Source of the DNA: Agrocybe praecox
Taxonomy: Eukaryota; Basidiomycota; Agaricomycetes; Agaricales; Agrocybaceae
DNA: 19,563 nt
NCBI GenBank assembly: GCA_964017145.1
Contig: CAXHKQ010000256.1
Coordinates: 1 to 19,563 of the forward strand
Direction of reading: 5' to 3'
A program made the position numbers and the translations under genes. The notes under the pieces are model-generated. The model was not told where the DNA came from. It worked only from the letters and a program-made list of their open reading frames with translations, and ran no database searches. This document shows, piece after piece, positions 1 to 9,286 of the stretch. Positions within the stretch are counted from its first letter, which is position 1. The number at the start of each line of letters is the position of its first letter.

Positions 1-734
1 GCTTATATCCATGCTCGTTGGGCTAATTGTGTTCGTTAAAAACCACACACACACATAATACTTAATTGAGAATGAGATGCAGTACATTTTTGTAACTTAT
101 GTTTTATATAAGTTTGTCAATTTTATATTCACTTACTTTTGTTGAAACCTATGCATCATAATATGCCCCTCTGTTGGGTAAGATATTCATTTACATACAT
201 TACATTCCATGAGTTAAAATTGTTTATGCTGTACAGTAGTCATATCATTAAGAACTATATCACCATTGTGTATTAAATTCATTCAACCGAAATAAGCGCC
301 CAACAATGTTCTTGCATTGACAAGCCATCCATATCTTATATGGACAGTTTTATACATATAAAAACTTTGTGTATATGTATACAAATGTGTATTTATTAAG
401 CTGCAACATGAGTTCAAGCTATCTCATATACCATCCAGATATAAGAGCTTCTTTAAAAAGAATGATTCAATTGTGTATATGTATATTTCAATACAGTATA
501 CAAACAATGATTTTATGAAGATCAAGTCGCATAAATTATCCTAAATAAAGACTAATATGGATTTAAAAACTCTGGACACAGGGGCCTGTCGTTTATAACA
601 GAATAGAGCTGATAGATAATGGTAAAACATTTAGAAGACTGGATATCAGGTTAAATTGATATGAGTGAAAAGATTTAAGCAATCTAAAGATTGGAAAATG
701 TTTAAAGCATGATAAAGACATATGGACTGAGGTA
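1..734. other. AT-rich intergenic sequence, no gene seen
   Basis: No convincing coding frame on either strand. The sequence is strongly AT-rich with a short CA run at about 44-55 and two similar TGTGTATATGTATA-type words near 370 and 473. It runs into the 82/84-bp tandem array on its right. Nothing functional can be assigned. Confidence 0.6.
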
Positions 735-1855
735 ATATGAACATTGATGAATTTTACATTAGGCAATACACACTTCCGTTGGTTGTAATATATGATACAT
801 TTTATTAGACCCCAATTTGAGCGAACTGTGTCTTTATCTACATTAAAAAGTACGTGCTTCTGCTGTGTGTAATGTAAAAATATTTCAATAGACGCAGAAA
901 TGAGCAAACCACGTCATGATCTATATTAAACACTACGCGCTTCTGCTGTTTTTAATGCAAAATTTATTTTAATAGACGCGAAAATGAGTAAATGGCGTCA
1001 TGATCTACATTAAGCACGACGCGCTGTTGCTGTATAATTTTAAAAATATTTCAATAGACGCGAAATTGCGTGAACCGCATCATGATCTACATTAATAAGT
1101 ACGCGCTTCTGCTGTGTAAATTTAAAAATATTTCGATAGACGCGAAATTGAGCGAACCACGTCATGATCTACATTAAGCACTACACACTTTTGCTGTTTG
1201 TAATGTAAAATTTATTTTAATAGACGCGAAATTGAGCGAATCACGTCATGATCTACATTGAGAAGTACGCTTTTCTGCTGTGTAATTTTAAAAATATTTT
1301 GATAGACGCGAAATTGAGCGAACAGCATCATGATCTACATTAAGCACTACGCGCTTTTGCTGTTTTTAATGTAAATTTTATTTTAATAGACGCGAAATTG
1401 AGCGAACCGCGTCATGATCTACATTGAGAAGTATGCTCTTCTGCTGTGTAATTTTAAAATATTTAGATGGACACGAAATTGAGCGAACCGCGTCATGAAC
1501 TACACTAAGTAAGCGCTTCTGCTGTGTAATTTTAAAAATATTTTGATAGATGCAGATTTGGGCGACCCGCATCATGATCTACATTAAGAAGTACATGCTT
1601 CTGCTGTGTAATTTTAAAAATATTTTGATAGACGCGAAATTGAGCGAACCGCGTCATGATCTACATGAAGCACTATGCACTTCTGCTGTTTGTAATGTAA
1701 GATTTATTTTAATAGAAGCAGAAATGAGCAAACCGTGTCATGATCTACAATAAGCACTACGTGCTTCCGCTGTTTTTAATGTAAAATTTATTTCAATAGA
1801 CGCGGATTTGAGCGAACTGCATGGTAATCTACATTAAGCACCACACACTTCTACT
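735..1855. repeat. Diverged 82/84-bp tandem repeat array (about 13 units)
   Basis: Using the word GACGCG (or its variants) as anchor, units fall at about 808, 891, 975, 1057, 1139, 1223, 1305, 1389, 1470, 1549, 1631, 1715 and 1799, so spacing is 79-84 bp. The core of each unit is GACGCGAAATTGAGCGAAC, then CGCGTCATGATCTACATT, then a stretch like AAGCACTACGCGCTTCTGCTGT and an AT-rich tail. Two tail sub-types are interspersed: a TGTGTAATTTTAAAAATATT form (82-bp spacing) and a TGTTTTTAATGTAAAATTTA form (84-bp spacing). Unit length is not a steady multiple of three and stops occur in all frames, so open frames here are incidental. It resembles a minisatellite or small satellite. Confidence 0.9.
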
Positions 1856-1859
1856 CCTC

Positions 1860-2215
1860 ACGCACTGATTAAAACAACTAAGACGCGGTGCCAGTGTGTC
1901 CGCCTCGCGTGTCATTAGCTAAACAGTGCTAGTGCGTGTGTATCATCTATTTTGCATTTTAAGCAGCCAAACACGCGGAATATTGTGGTTATTTTTGCTG
2001 TTTTATGTGTATGGACATTTATCCCTCATTACTGTGTCAAAGATGCGGTTCCAGCAAGTACTATCCGCGTACTATCTACTATGCAGTGCTATTATGTACC
2101 AAGAATATTTCTCTGACAGAATGATTTTTTAGCAGGAAAACACGCGGTCTATTTGGATTATTTTTAGATTTATGTATGCATAGACGCGGCGCATACCATT
2201 ATTTGAAAAAAAAAC
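1860..2215. repeat. Decayed longer direct repeats (about 140-170 bp period)
   Basis: Similar words recur in the same order. AGACGCGGTGCCAG at 1881, AGATGCGGTTCCAG at 2041 and AGACGCGGCGCAT at 2182 are related. AACACGCGGAATATTGTGG near 1970 parallels AACACGCGGTCTATTTGG near 2139, each followed by TTATTTTT and a TATGTAT-like word. Identity is low. The shared ACGCG word suggests a common origin with the array to the left, but this is inference. Confidence 0.5.
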
Positions 2216-2269
2216 CGCGTGTATATGCACCAAAATTTCGCCCATTTCTGAATTTATTTTTATCTATTT

Positions 2270-2570
2270 TACGATGCATTTACAGTGCACACCTACTTTT
2301 ATACATCCCCCTCAGCCCCCAGGGATTACCCATAAATACCCCGCGTTTAGGGCCCTAAATACGCGCCCTGCGGCCGCGTTTTTCTATATGCCCCACCCCA
2401 TCCTACCCCCAAATTTTCGGGTACTAATTTTTGTATTCATCCTGGTACCCCTACCCGCATACTACCAATATATACCCTATATACAACCTGGTTCCCCTAC
2501 CCTACCCTACCCTACCTACTACTACCCTACCTCTAAAATAGCTCCTTTCCTAATTGGGTTCCCCTATAGT
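2270..2570. other. C/T-rich, G-poor strand-asymmetric tract with CTACC units
   Basis: The plus strand is rich in C and T and poor in G. It contains tandem CCCTA/CTACC units near 2492-2545, which read as GTAGGG/TAGGG on the other strand. No gene is seen. The pattern resembles, but is not, the TTAGGG telomere repeat found in many fungi. The tract lies just beyond the 3' end of the NACHT-WD40 gene. Confidence 0.55.
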
Positions 2571-2634
2571 AGAAAGGTTTAAAGAAAACTTTGAATAAGT
2601 TAAAAGCCCTACACTGTAGGCCCTCTTTTTACCG

Positions 2635-3175
2635 TTATATACAATACACTGTAGTATTGGTATGTGAGTGTGCACAGATAGCTAATTCTCTCCCATTACT
2701 TGAAGCTCGTATACTTTCGATTTTACTCATCATTGTTGTCATAATATTGCCTGTTACCACATCCCAGACGACAACTGAGGGGGTCCGGTCCTCTCCAAAA
2801 GCGTTAAATGTGCCCACAAGATATTGCTCATTGTCTGAGAAGAAGAGAAGATATGGATTGTCTCTATAGGCTAGGACGATCTCTGTTTTTCTGGTGTTGC
2901 GGATGTCCCATATCTCGATCACCCGATCGACTCTCCAATCGCCGCCGGTCTCTTTAATGAATGCCAATTTCCTTCCGCTTCTTGACAAAATGATTAACTC
3001 ATAACGGATATCTGGACCATCATCGAGTTGCAAAAGCGAGATTTCTTCGCCAGTTGTTGCACTCATCAGCTTTCCAGAGAATTCCGGGTCATATAGGCAA
3101 AAAGCAATAATTTGGCCATTATCAGAGAGTGAATCACCACTTTTCGCCGGAGTTAATATTGCCTTTACTTCAGCC
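2635..3175 (-). pseudogene. Exon 6, distal part: WD40 blades 9-12 stranded by insertion
   Basis: In phase with the proximal part: base 3171 is equivalent to 9559 through the CAGCC duplication, and both are first codon positions. From the junction to TAA at 2635 there is no stop (178 residues). Blade signatures are KLMSATTGEE, IEIWDIRNT and VVVWDVVTG, with a final short VYCI end. It no longer has its own promoter apart from possible LTR read-through. An internal ATG at 3066 is not evidence of an independent gene. The abrupt end, without a final WD pair, could mean the true C terminus was altered by the repeat-rich DNA beyond it. Confidence 0.88.
3171..3175. repeat. Target-site duplication, left copy (CAGCC)
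   Basis: The five bases directly left of the LTR terminus TGTCAGGG match the five bases right of the other LTR (9559-9563). A 5-bp duplication is usual for Ty3/gypsy integrases. Confidence 0.95.
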
Positions 3176-3638
3176 TGTCAGGGCAACACTAAGATCAGTG
3201 TGACAAGGCCACCAACAAAGACAAGGCAAGAGGGAGAGAGAGAGAGAGAGAGAGAGATGAAGAGAGAGAGAGACACTCAATGGTTCTAAGAGATCACACC
3301 AATGATAGTGGATATCCTAAGAGATTGAAGCTGGGGCTACAGCTACATACATGTCCAGTATATATACCCTACAGCTATTCTAGAATATTCCTGCATGACA
3401 TCACAGAAAGGAATGATGAGTAAGGCAATGACATCATAAAGAAAGTAAAAGAATGATGTGGAATGATGTAGAATGGATGAGGCTATGCTCATGGGAAATC
3501 AAAATGATAAGTATCTAATCAAATGATAATCAAGAGATAATCAAAGATATGAAACAGATAAGATATCTACACATCTACAAAAGGGGAAAATGCGAAATAA
3601 ATATAGAAAAATAAGGAAAAATAGGGGAAACCCTGACA
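3176..3638 (-). repeat. 3' LTR (463 bp)
   Basis: Same sequence as the other LTR except for one extra GA dinucleotide in the microsatellite around 3233-3259. Its inner end abuts the gag-pol stop codon with no spacer. On the element's sense strand it would supply termination for element RNA and could drive sense transcription into the stranded WD40 fragment. Confidence 0.97.
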
Positions 3639-3651
3639 TCACCCCCTCTCT
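3639..3651 (-). other. Polypurine tract overlapping the gag-pol stop codon
   Basis: The sense strand reads AGAGAGGGGGTGA directly before the 3' LTR. It should resist RNase H and prime plus-strand DNA. The same bases encode the last residues of the polyprotein and its TGA stop, with zero spacer to the LTR. Confidence 0.85.
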
Positions 3652-6600
3652 AAGGCACATTTCCCACAATGTGCACATGTATGACTGAGTTTGGAGGGTT
3701 TCAGAGGAGGTGGAGGTTCAGTAAAATTAATTAAAGGAGAAAATGAAAGTCTATCAAAAGTTAAGGCAGAAATCTTTCTGGGAGCAGCTGGGTGTTTTGC
3801 ATGGAATTCCTTGATTGATTTAGCTGCCCTTTTCAGATTTTCAGCAGGTTCCCAAGTACTTTCTTCATTTGGGTAGTTTTTCCATTTCACCAAGTACTGC
3901 AGCTTATTTCTGAATAATCTGCTGTCCTTGATGTACTCAACTTCCCATTCAGGGTTTTCTCCTTTGATAACTGGTGGAGGTCTGGAAGGGGGCTTTCTAC
4001 CAACTGGATCAGGATGATGGGGCATGAGCTTGACCACATTGAATACAGGATGGATCTTCATGGTAGAAGGCAATTTCAATTCATAGGCATTTGGACCAAC
4101 AACTTTGATAATCTTGTATGGTCCATATCTTTTGTCCTCCAATTTCTTGGAAGGCCTATCAGTCTTCAAGTCCTTGCCATCTAGCCAAACCATGTCTCCA
4201 ACCTTATACTCAGTAGGTGCACCTCTGTGTCTATCATAGAATTTGGCCATATCATCAGCAGCTTTTTTGAGGGCAGACTCTGCTTCTTTTCTGGCCTCTT
4301 CCATGTTTTTCACAAAGGTATCTACAGTGTCCATCTTGCTGTCTCTAAGGGGTTCTGTGCCCATTCTGGGATGTCTACCATTATTGAGCATGAAGGGTGT
4401 TTGCCTAGTGGATGCTTGAACTCTGTTGTTGTAGGAGAATTCAGCTAAGGACAACCATTCTACCCAGTCATCTTGTCTATGGTTTATGAAGAGCCTGAGG
4501 TATTGTTCTACTTCTTGATTTACCCTCTCAGTTTGACCATCTGTCTGAGGGTGATAGGCTGTAGATGAAGCAGTCTGAATACCTAATAAGGAGTTGAGCT
4601 CTTTCATGAACTTGGAGACAAACTGGGGACCTCTATCACAGATTATTTTGATAGGTAGACCATGCAATTTCCAGACATAGTCCCTGTAGAGCTTAGCAGT
4701 ACCTTCAGATGTGACCTCATCTGTGGTAGGTATGATGTGGATCATCTTGCTAAGCCTATCTACAACTATCATGATAGCATTGTACCCTTGACACTCAGGT
4801 AATCCAGTGATAAAGTCCACAGTAATGGTTTGCCAGACATCAGAAGGAATTTCAGTAGGAGTCAGGAAGCCAACAGGCTTAGCTGGAAATGTCTTTGTCC
4901 TGTTACATCTATCACAGCTTCTAGTGTAGGCTGCAATATAGTGAGACATTCCTGGCCACCAATAATTTCTAGAGACAAGCTCTATTGTCTTCCATTTTTC
5001 TGGATGTCCAGCAATGTAGGCATCATGATGTAGTTCCACAATTTTCCTTCTAAGATCTTTGTCCTTGGGAACATACACTTTCCCTCTGTAGAGAATAAGT
5101 CCTTGCTCTTCTGCCCATTCCTGTCCTTCTATTTTCTTGGTTGAGGATCCCTTCAATTCCTGTACTGCCTTCACAACCTTTTCATCCATGTCCTTTGCTT
5201 CTCTGATTTTCTTAAGAAGATCAGTCTCAGGACCAGACAAAATGGTGTGCCCCTGTTTGAGAGCTTGGATTTTGAAGTAGGAAGGTTTGAGGAGAACTAC
5301 ATTTTCATTATCATTCTCCCCCTTCTTATGATCTGATCTTCTTGACAGGCCATCTGGCTTTAGGGATTTTTTACCAGGCCTATGATGAAGAGAAAAGTCA
5401 AATCTGGACAAAAACAGAGACCATCTGGCCTGCCTCCTGCTTAGCTTCTGGGCAGTCATAAAGTACTCTAGATTTTTGTGGTCTGTCCAAATCTCAAAGG
5501 TATGTTGAGTCCCTTCAAGATAATGTCTCCATTCATCTAGTGCCCTGATAATTGCCAGCATTTCCTTGTCATGAATCTCATAATTTCTTTCTACTTCAGA
5601 GAGGCTCTTAGACATAAAAGCAACAGGATGCCATTTCCCATCTGATCCTTCCTGAGATAAGACAGCCCCAGTAGCATAATCTGAGCTATCTGCTTCAACT
5701 TTATAAGGCTTATTATCATCAGGAAAAACCAAAACAGGGGAGGATGTGACCTTAAGCTTTAGCTGGTCAAATGCTTCCTGATGTCTGAGTCCCCATCTCC
5801 AGACTGTCCCTTTCTTTGTCAATTCATGGAGTGGCTTGGCAATGTCTGCAAAATCCTCTATGAACCTTCTGTAGAAGTTAACAAATCCTAAGAATGATTG
5901 AACATCTTTGACATTCTCAGGCTCAGGCCATTTAGAGACTCCCTCTACCTTGACAGGATCCATTTCAATCTTGCCTTGTGAAATGATAAGTCCAAGATAT
6001 TCAATCTTTTCCTTTTCAAATTCACATTTTTCTGCTTTGAGGTAGAGTTTGTTCTCTTCTAGGATTTGCAGGACCTTCTTGACTACTTCCCTATGATGTT
6101 CCAGAGTCTCAGTGAAGACTAATATGTCATCCATGTAGACAATAACAACATTGCCATCAATGAGCTCTATGAAGATATCATTCATCATAGTCTGGAAAGT
6201 GGCAGGACTATTAGTTAAGCCAAAGAACATGACCAGTGGTTCAAACAGCCCTCTATTGGTTCTGAAGGCTGCTTTCCATTCATCTCCTTCTTTAACTCTG
6301 ACATTGTTAAATCCCCATCTGACATCCAGCTTGGTGAAGTATTTAGCTTTACTGAGTTTAGTGATTATGTCAGAGATGAGAGGCAAAGGGTAGGAGTTTT
6401 TGATGGTCATTTCATTGAGCTTTCTGTAGTCCTGAACTAGTCTAAGAGAGCCATCCTTCTTCTTGACAAAAAAGACAGGGGATGCCATAGGTGACTTAGA
6501 AGGTCTGATTCTGCCAGATTTCAGATTTTCCTCTAAAAAAGCATCAAGTTCTTTTTGCTCATTTGGTGAAAGAGGATAAATCTTAGATCTATATGGCTCA

Positions 6601-8591
6601 GAACTAGGCTTTAGCTCAATAGCATGATCCCAAGGCTTTCTATCTGGTAGCCTATCAAAAGATTTCTTTGAGAATACCCCTTTGAATTGATGATAATGCT
6701 TGGGGACAGCTTCTTCAAAGGATTTCTTTGGGGAATCAGCTAGTTGATGAGATTCTTCTGCCAATTTTTGGGACACAGTGGAGGTGGCATTGATGTATTG
6801 GTTCTGAGGATGTAAACAAGAAATAAAAATCCTATCCTCAGGCTCAATCTCAGAGTCAGAGTCAGGTGACTGATCTACAAGATCTACACCTTCATCATCA
6901 AATTGAGGAAGCTGCCTTCTTTGCACTGCAGCTATTTTTTGCCTCTTCCTCCTGGCTCTAACAACTTCCATGTGACAATCAGGTGGACATCTGAGAAATT
7001 GAACATCCCCTTTCTGCCAGTCAACATTAGGATTGTGTAGATAAAGCCAGGTGTGTCCAATAATAGCAGTTTTATCTCCTAAGTCACATATAGCAAAGGT
7101 AGCCTTTTCTGTATGGTTTTTGTAGATCATAATCAAATCAACTTCTTCATGAATAGAGCCACTCCTGTTGAGGGTTCCATCTACATTGTAGACAGGAATA
7201 GCTCTAGGAAGTTTTCTTGTGTTTAGATTATGATATTTCACAAAACCAGTATCCAGAAAAAGACCAGTGGCACCAGAGTCAAGCAAAGCATTCACAGAAA
7301 GCCTTTTTCCTGTATCCATTGTCTTTAGTGTAACTGACAAATGGGTAGAGGTCTTAGGCTTGTGGTTCAGAATGTAGATTCTTTCAGGGGGAGAGGAAGA
7401 AGGTGAATCAGAGGGCATGATTTCTGTATCAGAATCTGAAGAGGAGGGATTGGTTTTATCACTTTCATCTTCTAATACATTAAATCTATTCCATTGGGAC
7501 ATGTCCTTCACCAATGGAGCCTTTGAAAACCCTTCTGATTCATTCTTGGTTCCTTGTTCTTCCTTGATCAGTTTACCATAAAAGTCCTTCAGCTCCTCAT
7601 GGTTCATAGCATTGATATTCACTGTAGATCTACAGTGCTCTGCCTTGTGACCAGGTTTTCTGCATTTAAAGCAGATAAAGGGCTTGACTGACTTCCATCC
7701 TGAATCTACTTCCATAGGGACCACATCTGATTGCTTTACCTGAGGCACTTGACTCCTATGATTACCAGCAAAGGAAGATGAACTGGGGGCAGCAAGCTTG
7801 GACTGAGGCTTGTTTGAAGAAGGAGCCTTGGAAAATGGAGAAGAGGAAGAGGAAGTAGATTTGTTGAATGCTTCCATCTGTCTCCATTGCCTGTCCAGCT
7901 TGGTAGCCCAGGAAATCCAGCCATTCAGAGTTTTGGGCATCTCAGGTACACTGTAGACCTTTTCCCTGAGAGATCTGTTAAGCCCAGTCTGAAACTTCTC
8001 AACCAATGCAGCATCATTGTACCCAGTATCAGCAGCCAATTCCCTGAAGCTAGCCACATACTCATCAGCAGTTTGGCTTCCCTGCTTGAGGAGATTCATT
8101 TTGTGTCTGGCAGTGCTAGCAGGGTCTGGGTCTGCAAAGACTTCCCTGAACTCATAGACAAAATCATCCCAAAGGCCATCCTTAGGACAATCTTCATCTA
8201 GAATTTTGGTCTTCTCAAGTGCCCACTTCCCAGAAATGCCTCCTTTCATGAAGGAAAGAGCACAAACAACTTTTTGAAAGTCATCTGTGATATTCTTTCC
8301 CCAGAAGTATAACTTGAGTTGACTGAGGAAGGCTTCTGCTTTCTGCATGGAACCATCAAAGGTTTCAGGAGGAGAGATTTTAGCAGAAGAGGAAGTGACA
8401 GCATGAGATGAAGGAACAGAGTAAACCTCTCTAGCAGCAGAGAAGAAAGGTGATTGAGTGGTGGGTGGTGTGATAGACTGTTGCTGCTGCTGCTTCAAGA
8501 GATTTAACTCCTGGGTAAGGAGAGTAATCTGGTGTAAGAGTTGCTCCACAGTGGTAGGAGGAGTGATGGTAGGTTGTGGTGTGGTGTCCAT
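3639..8591 (-). CDS. Gag-Pol polyprotein with C-terminal chromodomain (1,650 aa)
   Basis: Single uninterrupted frame; the ATG context ACTATGG is favourable. It begins with a short coiled coil and a Gln run (residues about 15-40). Gag core about 90-240, then a CCHC zinc knuckle (CX2CX4HX4C, 307-320). Aspartic protease with DSGA (D438). Reverse transcriptase with KLDV (D756), FFGLTNSPATFQ and YMDD (819-822). RNase H begins VEADSSD (D968), followed by a DKEMLA glutamate and WTDHKN. Integrase has an HHCC zinc domain (from H1188 to CDRC) and the catalytic triad D1259, D1319, E1355, exactly D35E in spacing. GPY/F module at 1490-1492. Chromodomain about 1549-1605 (WEVEYIKDSR, YLVKWKNYP, STWEP) keeps three aromatic positions aligned with the HP1 methyl-lysine cage. 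The C-terminal tail has CAHCGKC. All catalytic residues seen are intact. Gag and Pol share one frame, so the Gag:Pol ratio must be set after translation. Confidence 0.98.
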   Translation of the reverse strand: MDTTPQPTITPPTTVEQLLHQITLLTQELNLLKQQQQQSITPPTTQSPFFSAAREVYSVPSSHAVTSSSAKISPPETFDGSMQKAEAFLSQLKLYFWGKNITDDFQKVVCALSFMKGGISGKWALEKTKILDEDCPKDGLWDDFVYEFREVFADPDPASTARHKMNLLKQGSQTADEYVASFRELAADTGYNDAALVEKFQTGLNRSLREKVYSVPEMPKTLNGWISWATKLDRQWRQMEAFNKSTSSSSSPFSKAPSSNKPQSKLAAPSSSSFAGNHRSQVPQVKQSDVVPMEVDSGWKSVKPFICFKCRKPGHKAEHCRSTVNINAMNHEELKDFYGKLIKEEQGTKNESEGFSKAPLVKDMSQWNRFNVLEDESDKTNPSSSDSDTEIMPSDSPSSSPPERIYILNHKPKTSTHLSVTLKTMDTGKRLSVNALLDSGATGLFLDTGFVKYHNLNTRKLPRAIPVYNVDGTLNRSGSIHEEVDLIMIYKNHTEKATFAICDLGDKTAIIGHTWLYLHNPNVDWQKGDVQFLRCPPDCHMEVVRARRKRQKIAAVQRRQLPQFDDEGVDLVDQSPDSDSEIEPEDRIFISCLHPQNQYINATSTVSQKLAEESHQLADSPKKSFEEAVPKHYHQFKGVFSKKSFDRLPDRKPWDHAIELKPSSEPYRSKIYPLSPNEQKELDAFLEENLKSGRIRPSKSPMASPVFFVKKKDGSLRLVQDYRKLNEMTIKNSYPLPLISDIITKLSKAKYFTKLDVRWGFNNVRVKEGDEWKAAFRTNRGLFEPLVMFFGLTNSPATFQTMMNDIFIELIDGNVVIVYMDDILVFTETLEHHREVVKKVLQILEENKLYLKAEKCEFEKEKIEYLGLIISQGKIEMDPVKVEGVSKWPEPENVKDVQSFLGFVNFYRRFIEDFADIAKPLHELTKKGTVWRWGLRHQEAFDQLKLKVTSSPVLVFPDDNKPYKVEADSSDYATGAVLSQEGSDGKWHPVAFMSKSLSEVERNYEIHDKEMLAIIRALDEWRHYLEGTQHTFEIWTDHKNLEYFMTAQKLSRRQARWSLFLSRFDFSLHHRPGKKSLKPDGLSRRSDHKKGENDNENVVLLKPSYFKIQALKQGHTILSGPETDLLKKIREAKDMDEKVVKAVQELKGSSTKKIEGQEWAEEQGLILYRGKVYVPKDKDLRRKIVELHHDAYIAGHPEKWKTIELVSRNYWWPGMSHYIAAYTRSCDRCNRTKTFPAKPVGFLTPTEIPSDVWQTITVDFITGLPECQGYNAIMIVVDRLSKMIHIIPTTDEVTSEGTAKLYRDYVWKLHGLPIKIICDRGPQFVSKFMKELNSLLGIQTASSTAYHPQTDGQTERVNQEVEQYLRLFINHRQDDWVEWLSLAEFSYNNRVQASTRQTPFMLNNGRHPRMGTEPLRDSKMDTVDTFVKNMEEARKEAESALKKAADDMAKFYDRHRGAPTEYKVGDMVWLDGKDLKTDRPSKKLEDKRYGPYKIIKVVGPNAYELKLPSTMKIHPVFNVVKLMPHHPDPVGRKPPSRPPPVIKGENPEWEVEYIKDSRLFRNKLQYLVKWKNYPNEESTWEPAENLKRAAKSIKEFHAKHPAAPRKISALTFDRLSFSPLINFTEPPPPLKPSKLSHTCAHCGKCALERG

Positions 8592-9084
8592 AGTAGAGGC
8601 TCTCTGATGTGTGTGTGGGAGAAGCTATCTACAAAAAGTGCCCTTGAGACTATACTAGGTAACTAAAAAAAACTATATACTGGATACCCAGTTGTCACCC
8701 CAGGCACAGTGGGTCTAAACCTAGGATCACAGGGCTGACTACCTGGTATTTTCCTAGACCACCAAAGACAGAAACAGTTGGCCTGAATCTGCCCCAACAG
8801 TTGGTATCCCTATCTACAAGTTCACACACAACACACAGCAGAGAGTGAGGAATCCAGTAGAAAAAGAGGTGTCTTGAGGAGATGTTGAAATTGGGAAGAG
8901 AGAAATGATATAGAATATTGGGAGGATATTGGAGGTTAAAGAGTTGGTGATGATGATGAAAATGATATATGTGGTGAGAGGATGTGAGGGGAAATGGTGG
9001 AAAGAGGGATGAATGGATTGGTGTAGATAAATGTAGGTTGGTATAGGTAAGGGTGAGATAGTGATTGGTGGAGTTGTCTGGGAT
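8592..9084 (-). other. Element untranslated leader, no gene
   Basis: About 490 bp between the primer-binding site and the gag ATG. Open frames here are rich in Ile/Ser/Pro/Thr and look incidental. A 9-base word CCAACTGTT (sense strand) occurs twice at about 8774-8808, and the leader is the expected place for packaging or dimerisation signals, but none can be identified by eye. Confidence 0.6.
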
Positions 9085-9095
9085 AGCTTCAATCT
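9085..9095 (-). other. Primer-binding site, self-priming type
   Basis: Two bases inside the 5' LTR the sense strand reads AGATTGAAGCT. It does not start with the TGG expected for pairing with a tRNA CCA end. It is the exact complement of the LTR segment at 9242-9252. The 2-nt offset from the LTR end is what integrase 3' processing would remove. Confidence 0.7.
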
Positions 9096-9241
9096 TCTGT
9101 CAGGGCAACACTAAGATCAGTGTGACAAGGCCACCAACAAAGACAAGGCAAGAGGGAGAGAGAGAGAGAGAGAGAGATGAAGAGAGAGAGAGACACTCAA
9201 TGGTTCTAAGAGATCACACCAATGATAGTGGATATCCTAAG

Positions 9242-9252
9242 AGATTGAAGCT
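9242..9252 (-). other. Predicted RNA 5' end and self-primer segment (AGCTTCAATCT)
   Basis: On the element's sense strand this segment reads AGCTTCAATCT and is exactly complementary over 11 bases to the segment at 9085-9095 just inside the LTR. In Tf1 and related fungal elements the first 11 nucleotides of the transcript fold back, are cleaved by RNase H and prime minus-strand DNA synthesis. Length, position and the upstream TATA box all match that model. The exact start base is inferred. Confidence 0.7.
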
Positions 9253-9278
9253 GGGGCTACAGCTACATACATGTCCAG

Positions 9279-9286
9279 TATATATA
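9279..9286 (-). promoter_or_regulatory. TATA box of 5' LTR promoter
   Basis: TATATATA in U3. Its first base on the sense strand (9286) lies 34 bp upstream of the A at 9252. That A begins the 11-base segment complementary to the primer-binding site and is therefore the predicted RNA 5' end. The spacing fits ordinary RNA polymerase II start distances. The same box occurs in the 3' LTR. Confidence 0.75.

Noticed and set aside
1378..1753. Repetitive peptide (HDAVRSIS) from frames over the tandem array
   Set aside because: Unit lengths of 82 and 84 bp do not keep one frame, and stops recur. The repeated peptide only mirrors the DNA repeat.
2608..2620. CCTACACTGTAGG inverted repeat as a terminator
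   Set aside because: A 6-bp arm with a 1-base centre just past the WD40 stop is too short for a meaningful hairpin, and such terminators are not used by RNA polymerase II genes.
2635..3066. Independent small gene starting at the ATG at 3066
   Set aside because: The frame is open further upstream to the LTR and is in phase with the WD40 exon across the target-site duplication. It is the stranded end of that gene.
8814..9092. Extra open frame in the element leader, possible additional protein
   Set aside because: Low-complexity Ile/Ser/Pro/Thr composition, no motif, and it lies upstream of a well-placed gag ATG. Chance frame.
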